The notes under the pieces are model-generated. The model saw only the letters and a list, made by a program, of their open reading frames with translations, was not told the DNA's origin and ran no database searches. This document shows, piece by piece, positions 44,534 to 56,720 of a DNA stretch of 64,000 bases. The stretch is from Plantago major (lineage: Eukaryota; Streptophyta; Magnoliopsida; Lamiales; Plantaginaceae): assembly GCA_026545765.1 (NCBI GenBank), contig CM048844.1, positions 67,908,035 to 67,972,034 of the forward strand, written 5' to 3'. Position 1 is the stretch's first letter; each line of letters begins with the position of its first letter. The translations under genes were made by a program, and so were the position numbers.

Positions 44534-46522
44534 ACTACTACTGGAAATATCAACACTAGACTTGTTGCAATCAGAAAAGGTTATAATAGAGGTGTCTTTT
44601 ATAGATTCTGACTTGACCAGGGTGGTTTCCTCTACTGTAACAATGTTTTTGGGTTCTTTCAAGGATTTCTGGTATTTGAAACAGTAAGGTTTAATATGAC
44701 CAGGTTTAGAACAAAACTGACACACAAAAACCTTTTTCTTACTTTGGGCAGACAATCCTTTTCCTTTCACACACACAGGAGTTGGGTAATTACTAGGTGC
44801 ATCCTTGGTAGAAGAAGTAAGGTCCTGGATAAGTTGTTGAAAACCTAGACCTGTATTTCCTTCATTACCTAGACCTAGCATTTCATCAAGTTTAGAAGCA
44901 ACTGTATTCATTTTTTGTCAAAGTAAGCTCATGAATTTTAAGCTTAGCGGTTACCTGTTCTAAATCAGCTTCCTTTTATGGTTAGACTTACTTCAAGACT
45001 CAAGATTGTGTCTTGTAGAGACTTGTTCAGTTCCTTAAGATACTCTGTTTCTTTGAACAAGGCTTTCTCATTCTTGGCAGATTTTTGCCATTCCTTCAAC
45101 ACATCCTCATATAGGACATCGAGTTCCTTGACGAACTCTTTTTGGCTCATATCATTCTCAGGTGAGTGGTCAGCTTCAAGGTCTACTGAACCACGCATGC
45201 AGTGGGGATCCAAAAGATCACAGTACACCAATGATTCTGGTGATTCTGTACATAAGTTCTGAGACTGTACGGGTTCATGAACTTTATCAAAGAATGTCTC
45301 ACATTCATTACACTCATCTGATATGTCGTCGGCAACACCTGCAAAAAATATTTCTTGCACAAAGATGTTATCAGTAGTGTTCGAACAACACTGTGTATCA
45401 TCAAAATTGTCATCACTCCAGTTGACTTGGGAGTGTAGTGCAACTGTATGAACCTCTTCATTTAATAGAACCACATCTTCAGTTGTACCTGCTTCATCAT
45501 CCAAACAAATCCAATAAGAGTTTCCCTTCTTTCAAAGAGTGTTAGCACATTCATAAGAATAATGACCAAAGCCTTCACAAGCATGACACTGAGTTCTTTT
45601 TAGATTTTCAGGATCCTCATCCATGGGTTTTTTTGTAAGAATACTTCACCAATGCTTTGGAGGGGAATTTGGACTGACCAAAGGGATTGATGCTTGATCC
45701 TACTTTAAACTTGCCTTTTAGATTACTATTTTGAAAACGTTTTATCATGGCCTTGAACATAACATTGAACTCATCATCATCATCATCGTCAACATCCAGT
45801 GTTTCAGAAGATTTTGATTGAAATACAATCCTTTTGTCCTTGACAACATCAAAAGAGTTATTTAACCCTAGCTCGAAAGTTTTCATAATGTTCATCAAAG
45901 TTTGATGATCCATGGTGGCCAAGTTCTCAGAATTTTCCACAGCAATCTTTTTCATTTCAAAACGCTTTGAAAGAGTCCTAATAGCTTTGTAAACTAGTTG
46001 CGTGTTCAACAAAGGATCTCCAAGCATATGACTTTCATTAGACATATCCAAAAGTTTACCAAAATAGGATGTAATGTCCTCTTCCTCTCCCATTCTCAAA
46101 TTTTCAAAATGACTCAAAAGCATTTGAAGTTTTGATTGTCTCACACTCAGATCTCCCTCACAGTGCCTTTGAAGAATTTTCCAGGCTTGTTTGGCAGTTG
46201 AGCATGTTTGAATTAGTTTAAACATGTGAGGATCTACATAACTAAACAAGATATTGAGAGCCTTCTCATTGTTGTTTGCATTCGTAATTTCTTTTTTTTT
46301 TTTATCATAATCACGTTCCGATTTAGGGATGCAATCTTTGTCCTCATCAAGAGGTGATAAAGGCAAAGTATAACCATCAAGAACACTTCTCCAAACACGA
46401 ATATTAATGGATTTGATATGCGAGCGAATGTGAGTTTTCCAAAGAATATAGTTGGAGCCATCAAGTATGGGTAACCTATTGACATTAGGATTAGCATAAT
46501 CCATGATACCAAATCCAAACAC
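44534..46522 (-). pseudogene. SIRE/Maximus Copia gag (element D), truncated
   Basis: From 46522 (or the second ATG, 46503): 'LDGSNYILWKTHIRSHIKSI', 'KQAWKILQRHCEGDLSVRQS', 'LQMLLSHFENLRMGEEEDIT', 'FGKLLDMSNESHMLG' and 'VYKAIRTLSKRFEMK', a typical UBN2-type capsid part, then a D-rich stretch. Zinc knuckle 1 'CHACEGFGHYSYEC' follows a frameshift near 45615. A long acidic and coiled-coil tract (45504-44965) leads to zinc knuckle 2 'CQFCSKPGHIKPYC' (about 44720-44680). Two knuckles with these words are characteristic of SIRE/Maximus gag. It stops at an Athila LTR border, so pol is absent. Confidence 0.85.
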
Positions 46523-46540
46523 CTATGAATTAGGTGTTTG

Positions 46541-46552
46541 GCTCTGATGCCA
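46541..46552 (-). promoter_or_regulatory. Primer binding site of element D
   Basis: Plus 'GCTCTGATGCCA', the complement of TGGCATCAGAGC: the initiator-Met tRNA site with one change. It lies 20 bp upstream of the gag ATG in sense orientation. Confidence 0.8.
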
Positions 46553-46554
46553 AG

Positions 46555-47430
46555 TGAAAATGTATGGACCGGGATTTGGTATTATGTAAACAAGTGTATA
46601 CAGTACACCAAAGAACACTATTGGATAGTGTCTTCGATATACTGTACAAATAGTGTATTTAACTACAATAGTTAAACTCACTAACACTAAAAGCTAATCT
46701 AAAGAGCAAATCAAGAACATAGTGGAATTTAAGAACACCAAGTATGGTTTCTAGTGGGTTAATATATTATCACCCACCGAGCCTCAAGGCAAAAGAATCC
46801 ACTATAATGAAATAATGAATTACAAAAACAATTCACAACTTAACCAAGATGATTAAGCAGTTGGATCGAACTAACTATCCTAATCTAGTAGAAAAACGAG
46901 ACAAAGCTTAGAAAATTGTCAAATACGTGAGGTGTTATGAATAGACTACGACTGCTGCTCTAACTCACTTACTTGAATGGACTTACTTCTGGCTTTATAT
47001 TTAGCCTTACAATGCACGATGACCAAAAGGTAAGTTCCTATTTTGTTGCATCGAATCTTGACTTGAATTCAATAGGAAATCTTCTAAAAGATCTTTCCTA
47101 AGCTCTTCTCTTCAATAAGGAAAGTATTTCCTTCTTGCAATATTTGCTTTCCTTATTTCATCTTCCTTCACACGCTTTCCATCTTCTTTGATCTCTTTCC
47201 TTCTTCCATGATATTCTTAACTGGATTAGAACCTGCATAATAACAATTAAAACCGTGGAATCCAATTAAGTGAATAAAGGTAAAATATAAAATAGAAGGG
47301 GTCAAGTGCAATATAAAGTGCAGTCTGATGGTGTTGTGAAAACATCGACTGAACACTTGCACTTTCAAGTTATAACTAAGTAACTGAAACAAATTACTTG
47401 ACAAAATACCATAACATTTAAACACCAACA
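46555..47430 (-). mobile_element. 5' LTR of element D (about 876 bp)
   Basis: It lies directly beyond the primer site. In plus orientation it runs from 'TGAAAATGTATGG' to 'TTTAAACACCAACA', so in sense it is TGTTGG...TTTTCA. It is clearly different from the LTRs of A-C. The right border is set where a different LTR (E) becomes recognisable and could move by a few bases. Confidence 0.65.
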
Positions 47431-47966
47431 GGCGTGTTAAGGAAAGGATTTAGTTGAGAAAACTCCTATCTGAGCATAGGAAGTACTTAGCTTGGGAAGC
47501 TAGGGAATAGCTCAAGGTTACTGAGTAGAGGAAGTACTTAGCTGAGAAAGCTAGGGAATAACTCCGGGGGGACACTTGGTTGGGAACCTCGTGTTATAAA
47601 GGGAATTGGCTTGTGATAAGATTTTGTAAGGGAACTCATCTTCTTATCATAGTGAATTCAAGTCCTGTGACAGGGCGAGTGGATTAGTTGTGGGATTACG
47701 CCACCCTCAGATACCACTATAATCAGTGTCTTATTTACTTACTGCACTTACGCTTAAGTTATCTTACTGTTATATGTGCCTTTATTATTACTCCTAGATA
47801 ACTGACACTCACACACCGCAAGCACTTATCGCAAAGTCTTCCGCTCCGTGAAAACTAAGTACCAGATATCTGAAAAATCTGTGAATCGACAAAAGTTTGA
47901 AAAGACTATTCACCCCCCCCCCCCCCCTAGTCTTTTACTTTGCCATTTATCTAGACCGACAATCAT
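47431..47966 (+). mobile_element. SIRE-like LTR fragment E (right part)
   Basis: It corresponds to the last third of the LTR of C: 'ggcgtg', 'gcataggaagtacttag', 'ggggggacacttggttggga', 'ggattacgccaccctcagat', 'gtcttccgctc', a 15-C run (about 47913-47927), then 'ctagtcttttactttgcca' and 'tctagaccgaca'. The left two thirds are missing where element D starts. It abuts the Athila gag on its right. Confidence 0.8.
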
Positions 47967-48036
47967 CAACATCACAAGGAATTAAATTATCAGAAGTCGA
48001 ATGTACCTTAACCTCCTTGGGAGGAGAACTAGGTGA

Positions 48037-49400
48037 CTACATCTCCCCCACTTGTGATTTTGGAACTTCGACCCTTACTCCATCCTTAGATACCGTGATC
48101 TCAACAGGTACCTCAGTGATAATAGTAATTCCCATGACATTTTCGGTTGCTCCGGGCAACCTCCCCTTCTCACGGATACAACTTCTATCAAGCAACTCTT
48201 GAAGTTGCTTCTTGATATCGTTGTTGTCACCCTCTAGAACAGATAATCTTCCATACATCTTCTCCTGGTGCCTTTGATCCCGGTCGATAAACCTTTGCGA
48301 CCTCTCTGTGAACTCCTCAATCCTCCTCGATGTGCCACTTGAAGAGGATCCCTTTTCCTTCTCTTCCTCCTTAGGGGTAGGATTCTCATAATGGTCGTTC
48401 GTATAGCTCAACTTCAACCGATCAACATTGGGGTAGACTTTGTTAGAAGCGAACCTATGAACCGGTCCCTTCCCTCCTCCAAATCCTACATCCCTTGGGC
48501 TATACTTTTGGAAATACCCCCCATTATGCCCTTGCACCCAATACACCTCCTCTCCTTCTTCCGTAGTAGCAATTTCAGACACTTCCTTGACTGTGAAGTC
48601 GGCCCTACATGATTAGGCCCATGCCCATAGTTGTTGTAAATCCCACACTTCTCCTGGGCATGTGGGTTCTGACTACTCTCTTCAAACAACTTAACTTGCC
48701 TTAACTCCTTTTCTAGCTCATTGATACGGCTGCTAGAATCATGAAAGGTCGCATTCACCTCACTCCTAAGCCCTCTACTCCTCCCTTGCACACTCTTGTG
48801 CTACAAATTCTTTGCACACTTGATGAAAAGGTCATTTAGCTCCCCCGGTGTAAGATCCATGATACTTCCACCACTAGCTACGTCAACATACGATTGTTAA
48901 CTCTCATGCAATCCATCATAAAAGTATTGCGTCAGATCCGCAGACTAAGGCGATGATGAGGACACTTGGCTTGGAGCATTTTGAATCTCTCCCTAGCCTC
49001 ATAGAACGTCTCATCATGGAGTTGCTGGAACCCCGTGATATGTGCCTTCGAAGTGGTAGTCTTCGATTGGGGATAACACCTATCTGTGAAAGCTTCACAA
49101 ATTTTCGCCCAAGTAGTCAAACACACCTTGGGAAGCATATTCAACAATGCCTTAGCTCTATCTATTAGGCACATGGGAAGTATCTTCATCCTCAAATCAT
49201 CATCCTCCACTCCCAAGTTATGCATCCCCGCTATGAACATCTCCAACTCCTTTAAGAAGCCTATAACATCCTCATTTTCCATCCCAAAGAACTTGGGAAG
49301 GTGTTGAAGAAGATATGGTTTCAGCTCATATTTCCGGGGCCGCCTTAGAAAGAACTATGCATGACCGATGTGCTCCAACATGAGCTTTAAAGATGTTATG
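48037..49400 (-). pseudogene. Athila-type Ty3/Gypsy gag (broken)
   Basis: The retrotransposon gag domain lies at 49340-48932: 'YLLQHLPKFFGMENEDVIGF', 'LKELEMFIAGMHNLGVEDDD', 'ILPMCLIDRAKALLNMLPKV', 'LTTWAKICEAFTDRCYP' and 'FYEARERFKMLQAKCPHHRL', followed by a stop. The later part (48791-48037) is in other frames: a short C-rich piece ('CGIYNNYGHGPNHV', probably a decayed zinc-knuckle region) and a frame with 'FTERSQRFIDRDQRHQEKMY' and 'KKQLQELLDR', a coiled coil. Orientation agrees with the primer site at 49768. The 3' part is cut at the E fragment. Confidence 0.8.
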
Positions 49401-49767
49401 AATGGCGTTCCTTTGAATAACACGCCCAACTGCACCTCCAACTCCAGCAACGTCACCCGCATCACCGATATATGTTTGAAGATCTTGAGTATTTGTTAGA
49501 GTTTTATCAACCTCTCCATCAGACTCAAAATCAGTCTATTAAAAAACCTCACTTTCTTGCACACCAGCAAGACTAAACCTCTATCTCCTTCTGTGCCTTT
49601 CAATATCGTCGATAAGGGGTGCTATGGGAAGGTTCAAATTCCTTCTCCCTTGCATAAACTACCTGCAAATGAGAAGTGAAAGGTATGAAACCAAAGTTCT
49701 CCAAAAACAGAATAACACACAGAACCGGTTAAACTAATTTTTTCAAAAAACAAACTAAGGAGTGAAG
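49401..49767 (-). other. Untranslated leader of the Athila-type element
   Basis: Lies between the primer site and the gag domain. No convincing start codon or frame could be assigned; the gag N-terminus may lie in the low-coordinate part. Confidence 0.45.
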
Positions 49768-49785
49768 TCCCCGGCAGCGGCGTCA
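49768..49785 (-). promoter_or_regulatory. Primer binding site of the Athila-type element (tRNA-Asp type)
   Basis: Plus 'TCCCCGGCAGCGGCGTCA' matches the 3' end of plant tRNA-Asp (TCCCCGGCAACGGCGCCA, from memory) except for two bases. Athila and Tat elements commonly prime with tRNA-Asp. It sits six bases from the LTR. Confidence 0.8.
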
Positions 49786-49791
49786 AAAACT

Positions 49792-51121
49792 TGATGCATC
49801 AAATCAAGTCCTTAATTTATAAGCCAAAGGCACGAACCAAAGATCACTAGAAAACACGTAGTGAGTTGATAAGTTGCCCCGATTGTCGTTCTCAAAGGAT
49901 TTAACTAAGCTAATTTGTTGTTTCGAAGTCCTAGTTTGAAACTAAGAATTGCGTCTTACGACTTCCAATTCTTTTTTTCAACAATCACGCACGTAGTAGA
50001 CATAAAACACGAGTTTTGTATCAATCAAAGGAGATATGGGGTGGTGGTTTCATCTAGAGCTAGTTAGTCAAGGATTGCAATGAAAATGTGACTTTTGAAA
50101 GTAAATCATTTTCAGTGGAATAGTAGAATCGTCAATTCTACTAATCCAAGCATTTTCAAACAATGGGTTACACAAGAGTGTAACCTTGAGGTGTGAAATC
50201 CTTAAGTGAATTTTCCGTGTTAGAGAACGATTGCTAAGCCATTGATAAACATAAACGATTCGCAAAGATAAATATACATTTAACATTGTATCTTCATCCA
50301 AAAATCCTAGACTAGCATGCTCAAGAATAAACCACCAACTCACAGTGATGTTTAGCTACTCATACCCATGGTGTCACAAGCAAGAGATATGATCATACAA
50401 GCATAAATCATCACAAATCAATAATAAATCAGAAATGAGTAAAGAAACTATACAACTTTACCGAAATGATGAATTTGAGCTCCATGGATAACAATGGTGA
50501 ATTACTGATTACAGGAAGAAATCTTGAATCTAAATGGTCAACCAATTCTCCAACTTGATCAGATGGATGATGGATTGGAACCCTAGAACCCTCCAAAGTG
50601 TTTCTCCAAATGTGTGGAATGAAAAGTGATTCAAAATTACAAAGATTTGGAATTTAAAATGAGAAATTTGGCAAAAAGTAATGCCAGAACAGTACAGGAA
50701 CGGAGAAATGCGCGACCGCGCGCTTGGACCGAGCGATCACCCGGTCTGGCGCGCGATCACCCGCTCTTCATTTCTACACAGTGGCTCTCTGCCAATGCGT
50801 ACAGACCGTTGAGCGGTCGCCCCACTTCCTTTTGAGGTCGAAACTTGACTTCTAGTCCATCCTTGATCCTTTTGGCATTCCGTGTACCTTTGTGGCACCT
50901 ATTTGAAGTCCTAGAGCTTGTGATCTCTGATAATGTGCATAAAAATGCATTGTTTTGACTCCTTTTCTTAATGAAAAATACCTAAAACCTGGATGCAAGG
51001 TGGAAACACGCAAAACATAAGAACTAGACAAAATATAAACAAATAAAGAAAAAACTAAACTAAAAGTTAGTAAAAGCAAGGTAAAAAGAACAAGATGAGG
51101 TGTTCTAAAAACGGCTCATCA
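49792..51121 (-). mobile_element. 5' LTR of the Athila-type element (1,330 bp)
   Basis: 'TGATGCATCAAATCAAGTCC' to 'AACGGCTCATCA', with TGATG/CATCA ends, beside a primer site. Its left 970 bp match the fragment at 13910-14835. A GC-rich block of repeated 'gcgatcac' and 'gcgaccgc' words at about 50706-50825 is notable in an otherwise AT-rich LTR. Confidence 0.8.
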
Positions 51122-51269
51122 CCAACCTCCCAAACTCTCATCTGGATACCAATTGACGTTTGTTGAACATATTTTTATTTATGTTTTAATATTTATGCAG
51201 GATACTATTTTGTTTGCGAATATTTAAAACAATGCTATTTTAGGTATAATATTTTTTTGGGCATGTTTG

Positions 51270-51672
51270 GGGAAATTTATTCTTTATATTTTTGTAAATT
51301 AAATTTGGTGGAAATACAAGAAAAAAGAAAATTTAAAAAATTCCGGTTTTATCAAACCGTCGCTCTTTAACAATGGATTAGGGTAACCCGTCGCTAACTA
51401 TTGAAATAATGTAAATTGTAAAAGAAAAGAAAAAACGTCGCTAATTAGCAACGGAAAATTGGTTCGTCGCCATAATGTCTTTTTCTCCTTTTGACTTGTC
51501 GTCGGTAGTCCGTCATTGAATTTAGCGACATACAATATATATCCACCCCCTTATTTAGCAATTAGACGTTTAGCGAAGGGTTTCTAATCCGTCAACCAAG
51601 GGATTTAGCGATGGATTTCATGGTTTAGCGATTGATAAGGTCGTCGCTATTATCAGGAATTTTTGTAGTGTT
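51270..51672 (-). mobile_element. CACTA-like terminal fragment, copy 1
   Basis: It ends 'ggaatttttgtagtg', the reverse of CACTACAAAAATTCC, the usual CACTA (En/Spm) terminus. Before it come repeated 'tagcgac' and 'cgtcgct' words, as in CACTA subterminal regions. No transposase is present. The same 400 bp recur at 52358-52755 in the same orientation. Confidence 0.6.
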
Positions 51673-52357
51673 ATGTTGGGCAGGCGACGCCCTTTATTTT
51701 TCGGACCGCAATCAATTATACATGAGTAGGAGGAGCTCGTTATATGTTATAGGTTGTTAGATTTTCTTGAACTTTTCATTTAAGTTAGGCATTGTAACTA
51801 GTTTATGAAATTATTAGCACTTGAACTTATTAAATTGATATATTGAATCAATGAATGCAAAACCATGTCATGACCTTACTGTTATACTATTGAAAAAGGT
51901 GAAGGAACTGATAAGTTAGATATAAATAAGCCATATTGTTATATTGTATGTTTGTATCTTTAGAGAAATCAATATGATTCACATCAACTGTTGAATACCT
52001 GCGTTTATGCTTACTTGCTTATTTGGCAGCAAAATGTTGTCAAGTGTGCTGGCGTGTGCATAAATGATCATTTTATTATGTATTTCTTAGCTAATTGTGA
52101 TTGAGTTATTGTTGATGTTGCAACATAAATAATCATGTGATAGTTGAATTGGAGGGAGAAATTGACCCATGGAGGAGATGTGGGCATATGGGATCACTAA
52201 AATACGAGTTTTGAGTGAATAGTGACATCTTATCTTTAATTTCAGTTTCAATTCTCTTTTTCATTGTCATTACAATTAGTCTAGATGGACATTAAAATAA
52301 TTGTAAAACAGTTCAAATTCTCAGTATATATGAATAAATTTATCTTATATTTTATTT
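51673..52357. other. AT-rich sequence between the two CACTA-like ends
   Basis: No coding frame recognised. It may be internal sequence of a non-autonomous element bounded on the right by the second copy. Confidence 0.4.
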
Positions 52358-52755
52358 CTGTGTGTTTGGAAAAAATTTATTATCATATTTTTTGTAAATT
52401 AAATCATGTGGAAATACAAGGAAAAAATAAAATAGAAAATGATTTTTTTAATCCGTTGCTAAATAGCGACGCATTAGGGTTTCCATCGTAAAATATTGAA
52501 ATAAAGAAAAAAGTAAGAGAAAATGGAGAAAATCTATTCCATCGCTATTTAGCGACGAATTAGTGACAAAGAATCACTCCGTCCCCAAAATCCCATCTTC
52601 GCCTCCTTTGGTATTCCATCGCTAAACTTAGCTAAGAATTAAAATTTAGTGACGATCACTTTAATGATAGAATTGAAATCCATCGCTCATACGTCGATAG
52701 AGGGATTTAGCAATGAATTTTTTCGTCTTTGAATCCTAGTTTGTTTGTAGTGCTA
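52358..52755 (-). mobile_element. CACTA-like terminal fragment, copy 2
   Basis: It parallels copy 1: 'tttttgtaaattaaat', 'gtggaaatacaag', 'cgttgctaaatagcgacgca', ending 'ctagtttgtttgtagtg' (reverse: CACTACAAACAAACTAG). It is less like the consensus end than copy 1. The two copies are about 1.09 kb apart. Confidence 0.58.
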
Positions 52756-53590
52756 TTTGCTAAGCGAGAGAAAACTGGTTACAATTGTCCATGGCCCATC
52801 CATGAGTATCTAATCTCAGTTGATTGTTCCCTTCCCTTTCAAACATAAGCTATTGAATCCCAAGTCAATGAGATCAAAGTCTCTTGTTAGTGTCCACATA
52901 TTTGACTGTTTGTTGTTACATGGTTTTTCCAATATATTCACAATAATGGAATCATTGTATTGCTCTTTCATTTTATGCATTGAATAGGTTCAAAAGTGAT
53001 TTCTACCTTGATAAGTTTACACTTATCTAGGGTTATAATACGAGGATCAGCATTTGGAGTATATCCTTAACCAAATTGGCGGAAGTTCATGGCAGAGCCG
53101 AATCAACTTCCTTGTCTTGGTGTTCAAACCCCTGAGATGTGTTGTTGTCCATATTAGAAACTGAATCTGGCAGTAGAGTTGGGCTACGTAAATGTTTCAA
53201 GCAGGATCTAGATGAGTGAGGAAGGTTGGTGGTTTGCAGAAGTTTCACGGCGGCGCTAGACCTAGGTGAGAGAGTTGTAGCATTCACAATGTATGAATGT
53301 TGGTGATTTCGATGCATTGATTTATCCTATGCATCTGCTATTTAGATATCAAGATTTCTCGTGGGTTTTGTGTATGTGGGACTGAATGGGTAGAATAAAC
53401 AACAAATTTACAGGACCATTCAGGCATACTTCGTATAAAACTAATAATTTGTTGAGTTTCCTTATTTGTTTGCAATATAATATGCCACCGGTCCAACCAA
53501 CCATGGTTCACTTCACCTGTCTTGATCTGCAAAATATGAAAGCTTGGCCTGTGTAAATGTATTGTTTGATGCAAGTCCAAACTGTACCTG
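52756..53590. other. Sequence upstream of the FLX-like gene
   Basis: Open frames exist here on the minus strand (53087-53317, 53338-53580), but they lack family likeness and I do not call them genes. The promoter of the FLX-like gene probably lies here. Confidence 0.35.
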
Positions 53591-53600
53591 AAACCCTAAA
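53591..53600 (+). promoter_or_regulatory. Telo-box-like motif (AAACCCTAAA)
   Basis: AAACCCTAA motifs are common close to transcription starts of plant housekeeping genes. This one is followed by a pyrimidine-rich leader-like sequence ('ctctatcatcatcttgatca') and a possible splice donor ('tacg|gtgagc' at 53655). Confidence 0.35.
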
Positions 53601-53654
53601 ACTAAAAGTGTCTCTATCATCATCTTGATCATCAATTCTACCCATCTCTCTACG

Positions 53655-56600
53655 GTGAGCTACGAATCGGTATTGTTTCTATACTTGTAACCGATCCTTA
53701 TTCTTTACCTATATTGTTATTGTAACTGAAACGAAGCGGAGCATTATTTTGCTGTTACGTCCTGAGAGAGCAAGTTCTAGTTTCTCTGAGCTCGAATCTA
53801 TAATTAGGCCTTTCCTCTTTGATTGAATTGTCAATTGCGTGATACTTTGTTTTAAAGTTGGCTTCTTTTCATTAGGTAAGCTTGCTTCTTCCTTATCTGA
53901 TGTTTTTCTCATCTAATTTAGACTGGGTTCTGGGTTCATTTTCAGCATATCTACATGGTTTCTGTTCTATGCTGTAGCAAGTTGTCTCTTTAATTGTTGT
54001 CTCTGGAACCACCGTTTAATTATCGGGATATATGAACTATATGATTTGGAACATCACACATGTAGGTGAAGGTGTTGGGGGTGGGTATTTGCTCATCTGT
54101 TATTCTGCCTGTGGAAGTCTGCTAGGAATAAGATTTGAGTTACACATCCTCTGAATCTAGGAAAAGAACAGGTAGAAAATAAGTAGATTCTTGTAAATCT
54201 TAGTGTGAATGTAGATTTAAGTCACATAATTCGCGAGATTACCTCCGTGTACTCCCAGGACCAAGTTGCCAACTGGTGTCTTCAGGTTGTAGTTTTAAGA
54301 TCTTGTATATTTGATCTATGTGACGAAAAAGGGGGAGAATTCTATGCAACTGGAATAAGTGGTTGAAGTTACTGGTAGCCTATCAAGTACCGATATGTGA
54401 GGGAGTCAGCCGTCCTTGTATTAAAGTGCCTCGGCATACGGTTACTGATACGTATCCGTTAGGTTTTTTCTTGATTAAAATTGGATCGGATAATCTGCCT
54501 TTGTCAAACAAAATGACTGATCTTATTTTGAAATCCATTCCAATTCGTGGATTTTGCTCAATTCTCATAATCCATTGCTGATTCGCGGCCTCTTATACTT
54601 TCTCCAGCACCGGTTGTCACTGCTGCTGCTTTTGATGTTGTCTTCCCCTGTTTCATTTAAAGCTGCTGATTCCCCTTTCTTTCATTTCTCTTTTGACGAC
54701 AGTTTGTAATAGCCTTTAGGGTTTTAGTAAGTATTGGGCTGATTAAATTATTTTCAGGACTATCTATTTCTCTTATTTGACTATTTAGTGTTCATGTGAA
54801 GTTTAGAATTTTTAGTTTACATATTAAATATATATTAAAACATTAAATATATCCTACACGTATCCGTATCCTTCCTTTTTGGGTTTTGGTGCATCCCCGT
54901 AACAGTTTCGTATTCGTATCCATATCTGTCTCGGTGCTTCCTAGCTGGTAGCTCTTTTAGATACTTCAGGGAAGACAAGTGTTCCAAAAAGAGGAGATGA
55001 TGTCTTCGTGAGAATTATTGTGCTATAAGGGCAGATGGAAAGCTTTGAAGAAATACAGATTGTACATAGAGAGAACCCAAAAGTGAAAATAGAAGAGATG
55101 CAGATCAGAAATGATAGTCAGGATATTGAGTATATCAGTATATATTGATCTTATCTTTTAGTTCTGTTCACTTCGTCCATGAAGATTTTTAAACTAGCCT
55201 TTTGTCAGTGTGGACTTCATTTTTATCTGGGAAAGTTATCTCTTTATTTGTTTATTGATCATATACTTCACGATCGTTTTAGACTTTTAGTAGTTTCCTG
55301 ATGAGTAAATGTTAGATTTGTTACTAAGTGGAAATTGGATATTACAATAATATTGTTTATTTTTTTTTTTACATATTTTTCTGTTTCAGAGCTTTTGCCT
55401 CCAATTTTTTTTAATCGCATTAGTCCTATATGACTTTCTGAAATAAATACTCTCATCTTTATATCATATACAATTTTTATTTCCTATTCTTCATGTAGAT
55501 GGGTAGTTTTCTCATACCCACGTTTTTTCCATATACAGTTGGTGGAAGCTTTAGGAAGCTACCACTCTCAATCTTTTAAATTTGACTCTTCTGCTCCTGC
55601 TTGGTCTTTTCGTGACAATTTTTGAAGTCAAATGCTTATTGTTGTGCGTGCATTCCCTTACAAAGATTCAGAATTTACCATTGTTAAAATCAGTGGTAGT
55701 ATTGATTATGATGTGTAAAATTGGGTGAATATCTTGTGTGTGATGTTGACATTTGTAAGTTCATAGATCCAAAAACAATCTTTAGGATGTATTTATTGAA
55801 CCCAATTTTTCGTTACACACACACACACACACATATTGCGGGTAGATGGCCCAAGTTTACTGAGCTACTCTTTGCGACTGTTTGATGCAGTTCCGTACAT
55901 TGTTTTATGTTGTCAAAATCATCATTACAATGCTCAGGATTGCTTCCAATTGATTGATCCTTTTACTCGTATGGTTCTTTTCACATGGCGTAGTGAAATT
56001 CTATAGGATTTTTAGGGGACTACGAAACCATGCACATTTCAGAAGTAAGGCAAATGAGTTAAACTGTTATGTTTATTATGTTTGAAATTAATCAAACTCT
56101 GGACACATCACAAGGTCCGAACACTTAGAAAACTTAGTGCCTCATTATATAATTCAATTTAAAAGAAAAGAATCCAAAATGTGGTGGCATAACTGCTATG
56201 ACTAGAATGCAGATAACGCAATGGTTGAGAAGAAAAAATTAAAAGATTAAATGGAGGAAAATGTTGGAATAAGCTATACAGAGTTATTATAGTGGGAAAG
56301 GACATAATTTTTTGAATTTGAGAACCTAGACTTGTTTCAATGTCTCTCCCAAAAGTACCTCTCCTCGTATTGTAGAAAATATCTTTATATGATGTCTGCT
56401 TGCCTGAAGTTGAGTGCAGCAGACTAAGCAAGTTAAATGGAGTGCAAAGCCTGCACATTATGTACCAAGTGCTATTATGCACGTTTAAGGTGCTAGTAGT
56501 AACTGGGACCCAATACCAGGGAATGGAAGTAGGTTTAGTATATTAGAAGCTATCGTGGATCAGTGAAATGCCTTTGCTTTAACTTATATGGCCAAAAGCG

Positions 56601-56708
56601 GTTAGTGCATTTAATAGCTGTTGCGTGGAAGCCATTCTGGTTCCATTATTTCTATAAAGTTTCTGTTGTTCGGTTTCATTTGATACAAGCGTGCTTATTA
56701 ACTTTTAG
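53655..56708 (+). other. Possible long 5' leader intron of the FLX-like gene
   Basis: The acceptor side is good: 'ttattaacttttag' ends at 56708, 12 bp before the ATG. The donor is uncertain: GTGAGC at 53655 or GTAAGC at about 53877. No convincing coding frame occupies the interval. It includes a CA microsatellite and a 'gtatccgtatcc'-rich patch at about 54860. A transcript is needed to fix the donor. Confidence 0.35.
55815..55833 (+). repeat. CA microsatellite
   Basis: An uninterrupted 'acacacacac' run of about nine units in the presumed leader intron. Confidence 0.85.
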
Positions 56709-56720
56709 TCAAAACCAAAG

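Noticed and set aside
53087-53912. Minus-strand open frames (53087-53317, 53338-53580, 53709-53912) as genes
   Set aside because: Short, in different frames, with no domain. They overlap the likely promoter and leader of the FLX-like gene on the other strand.
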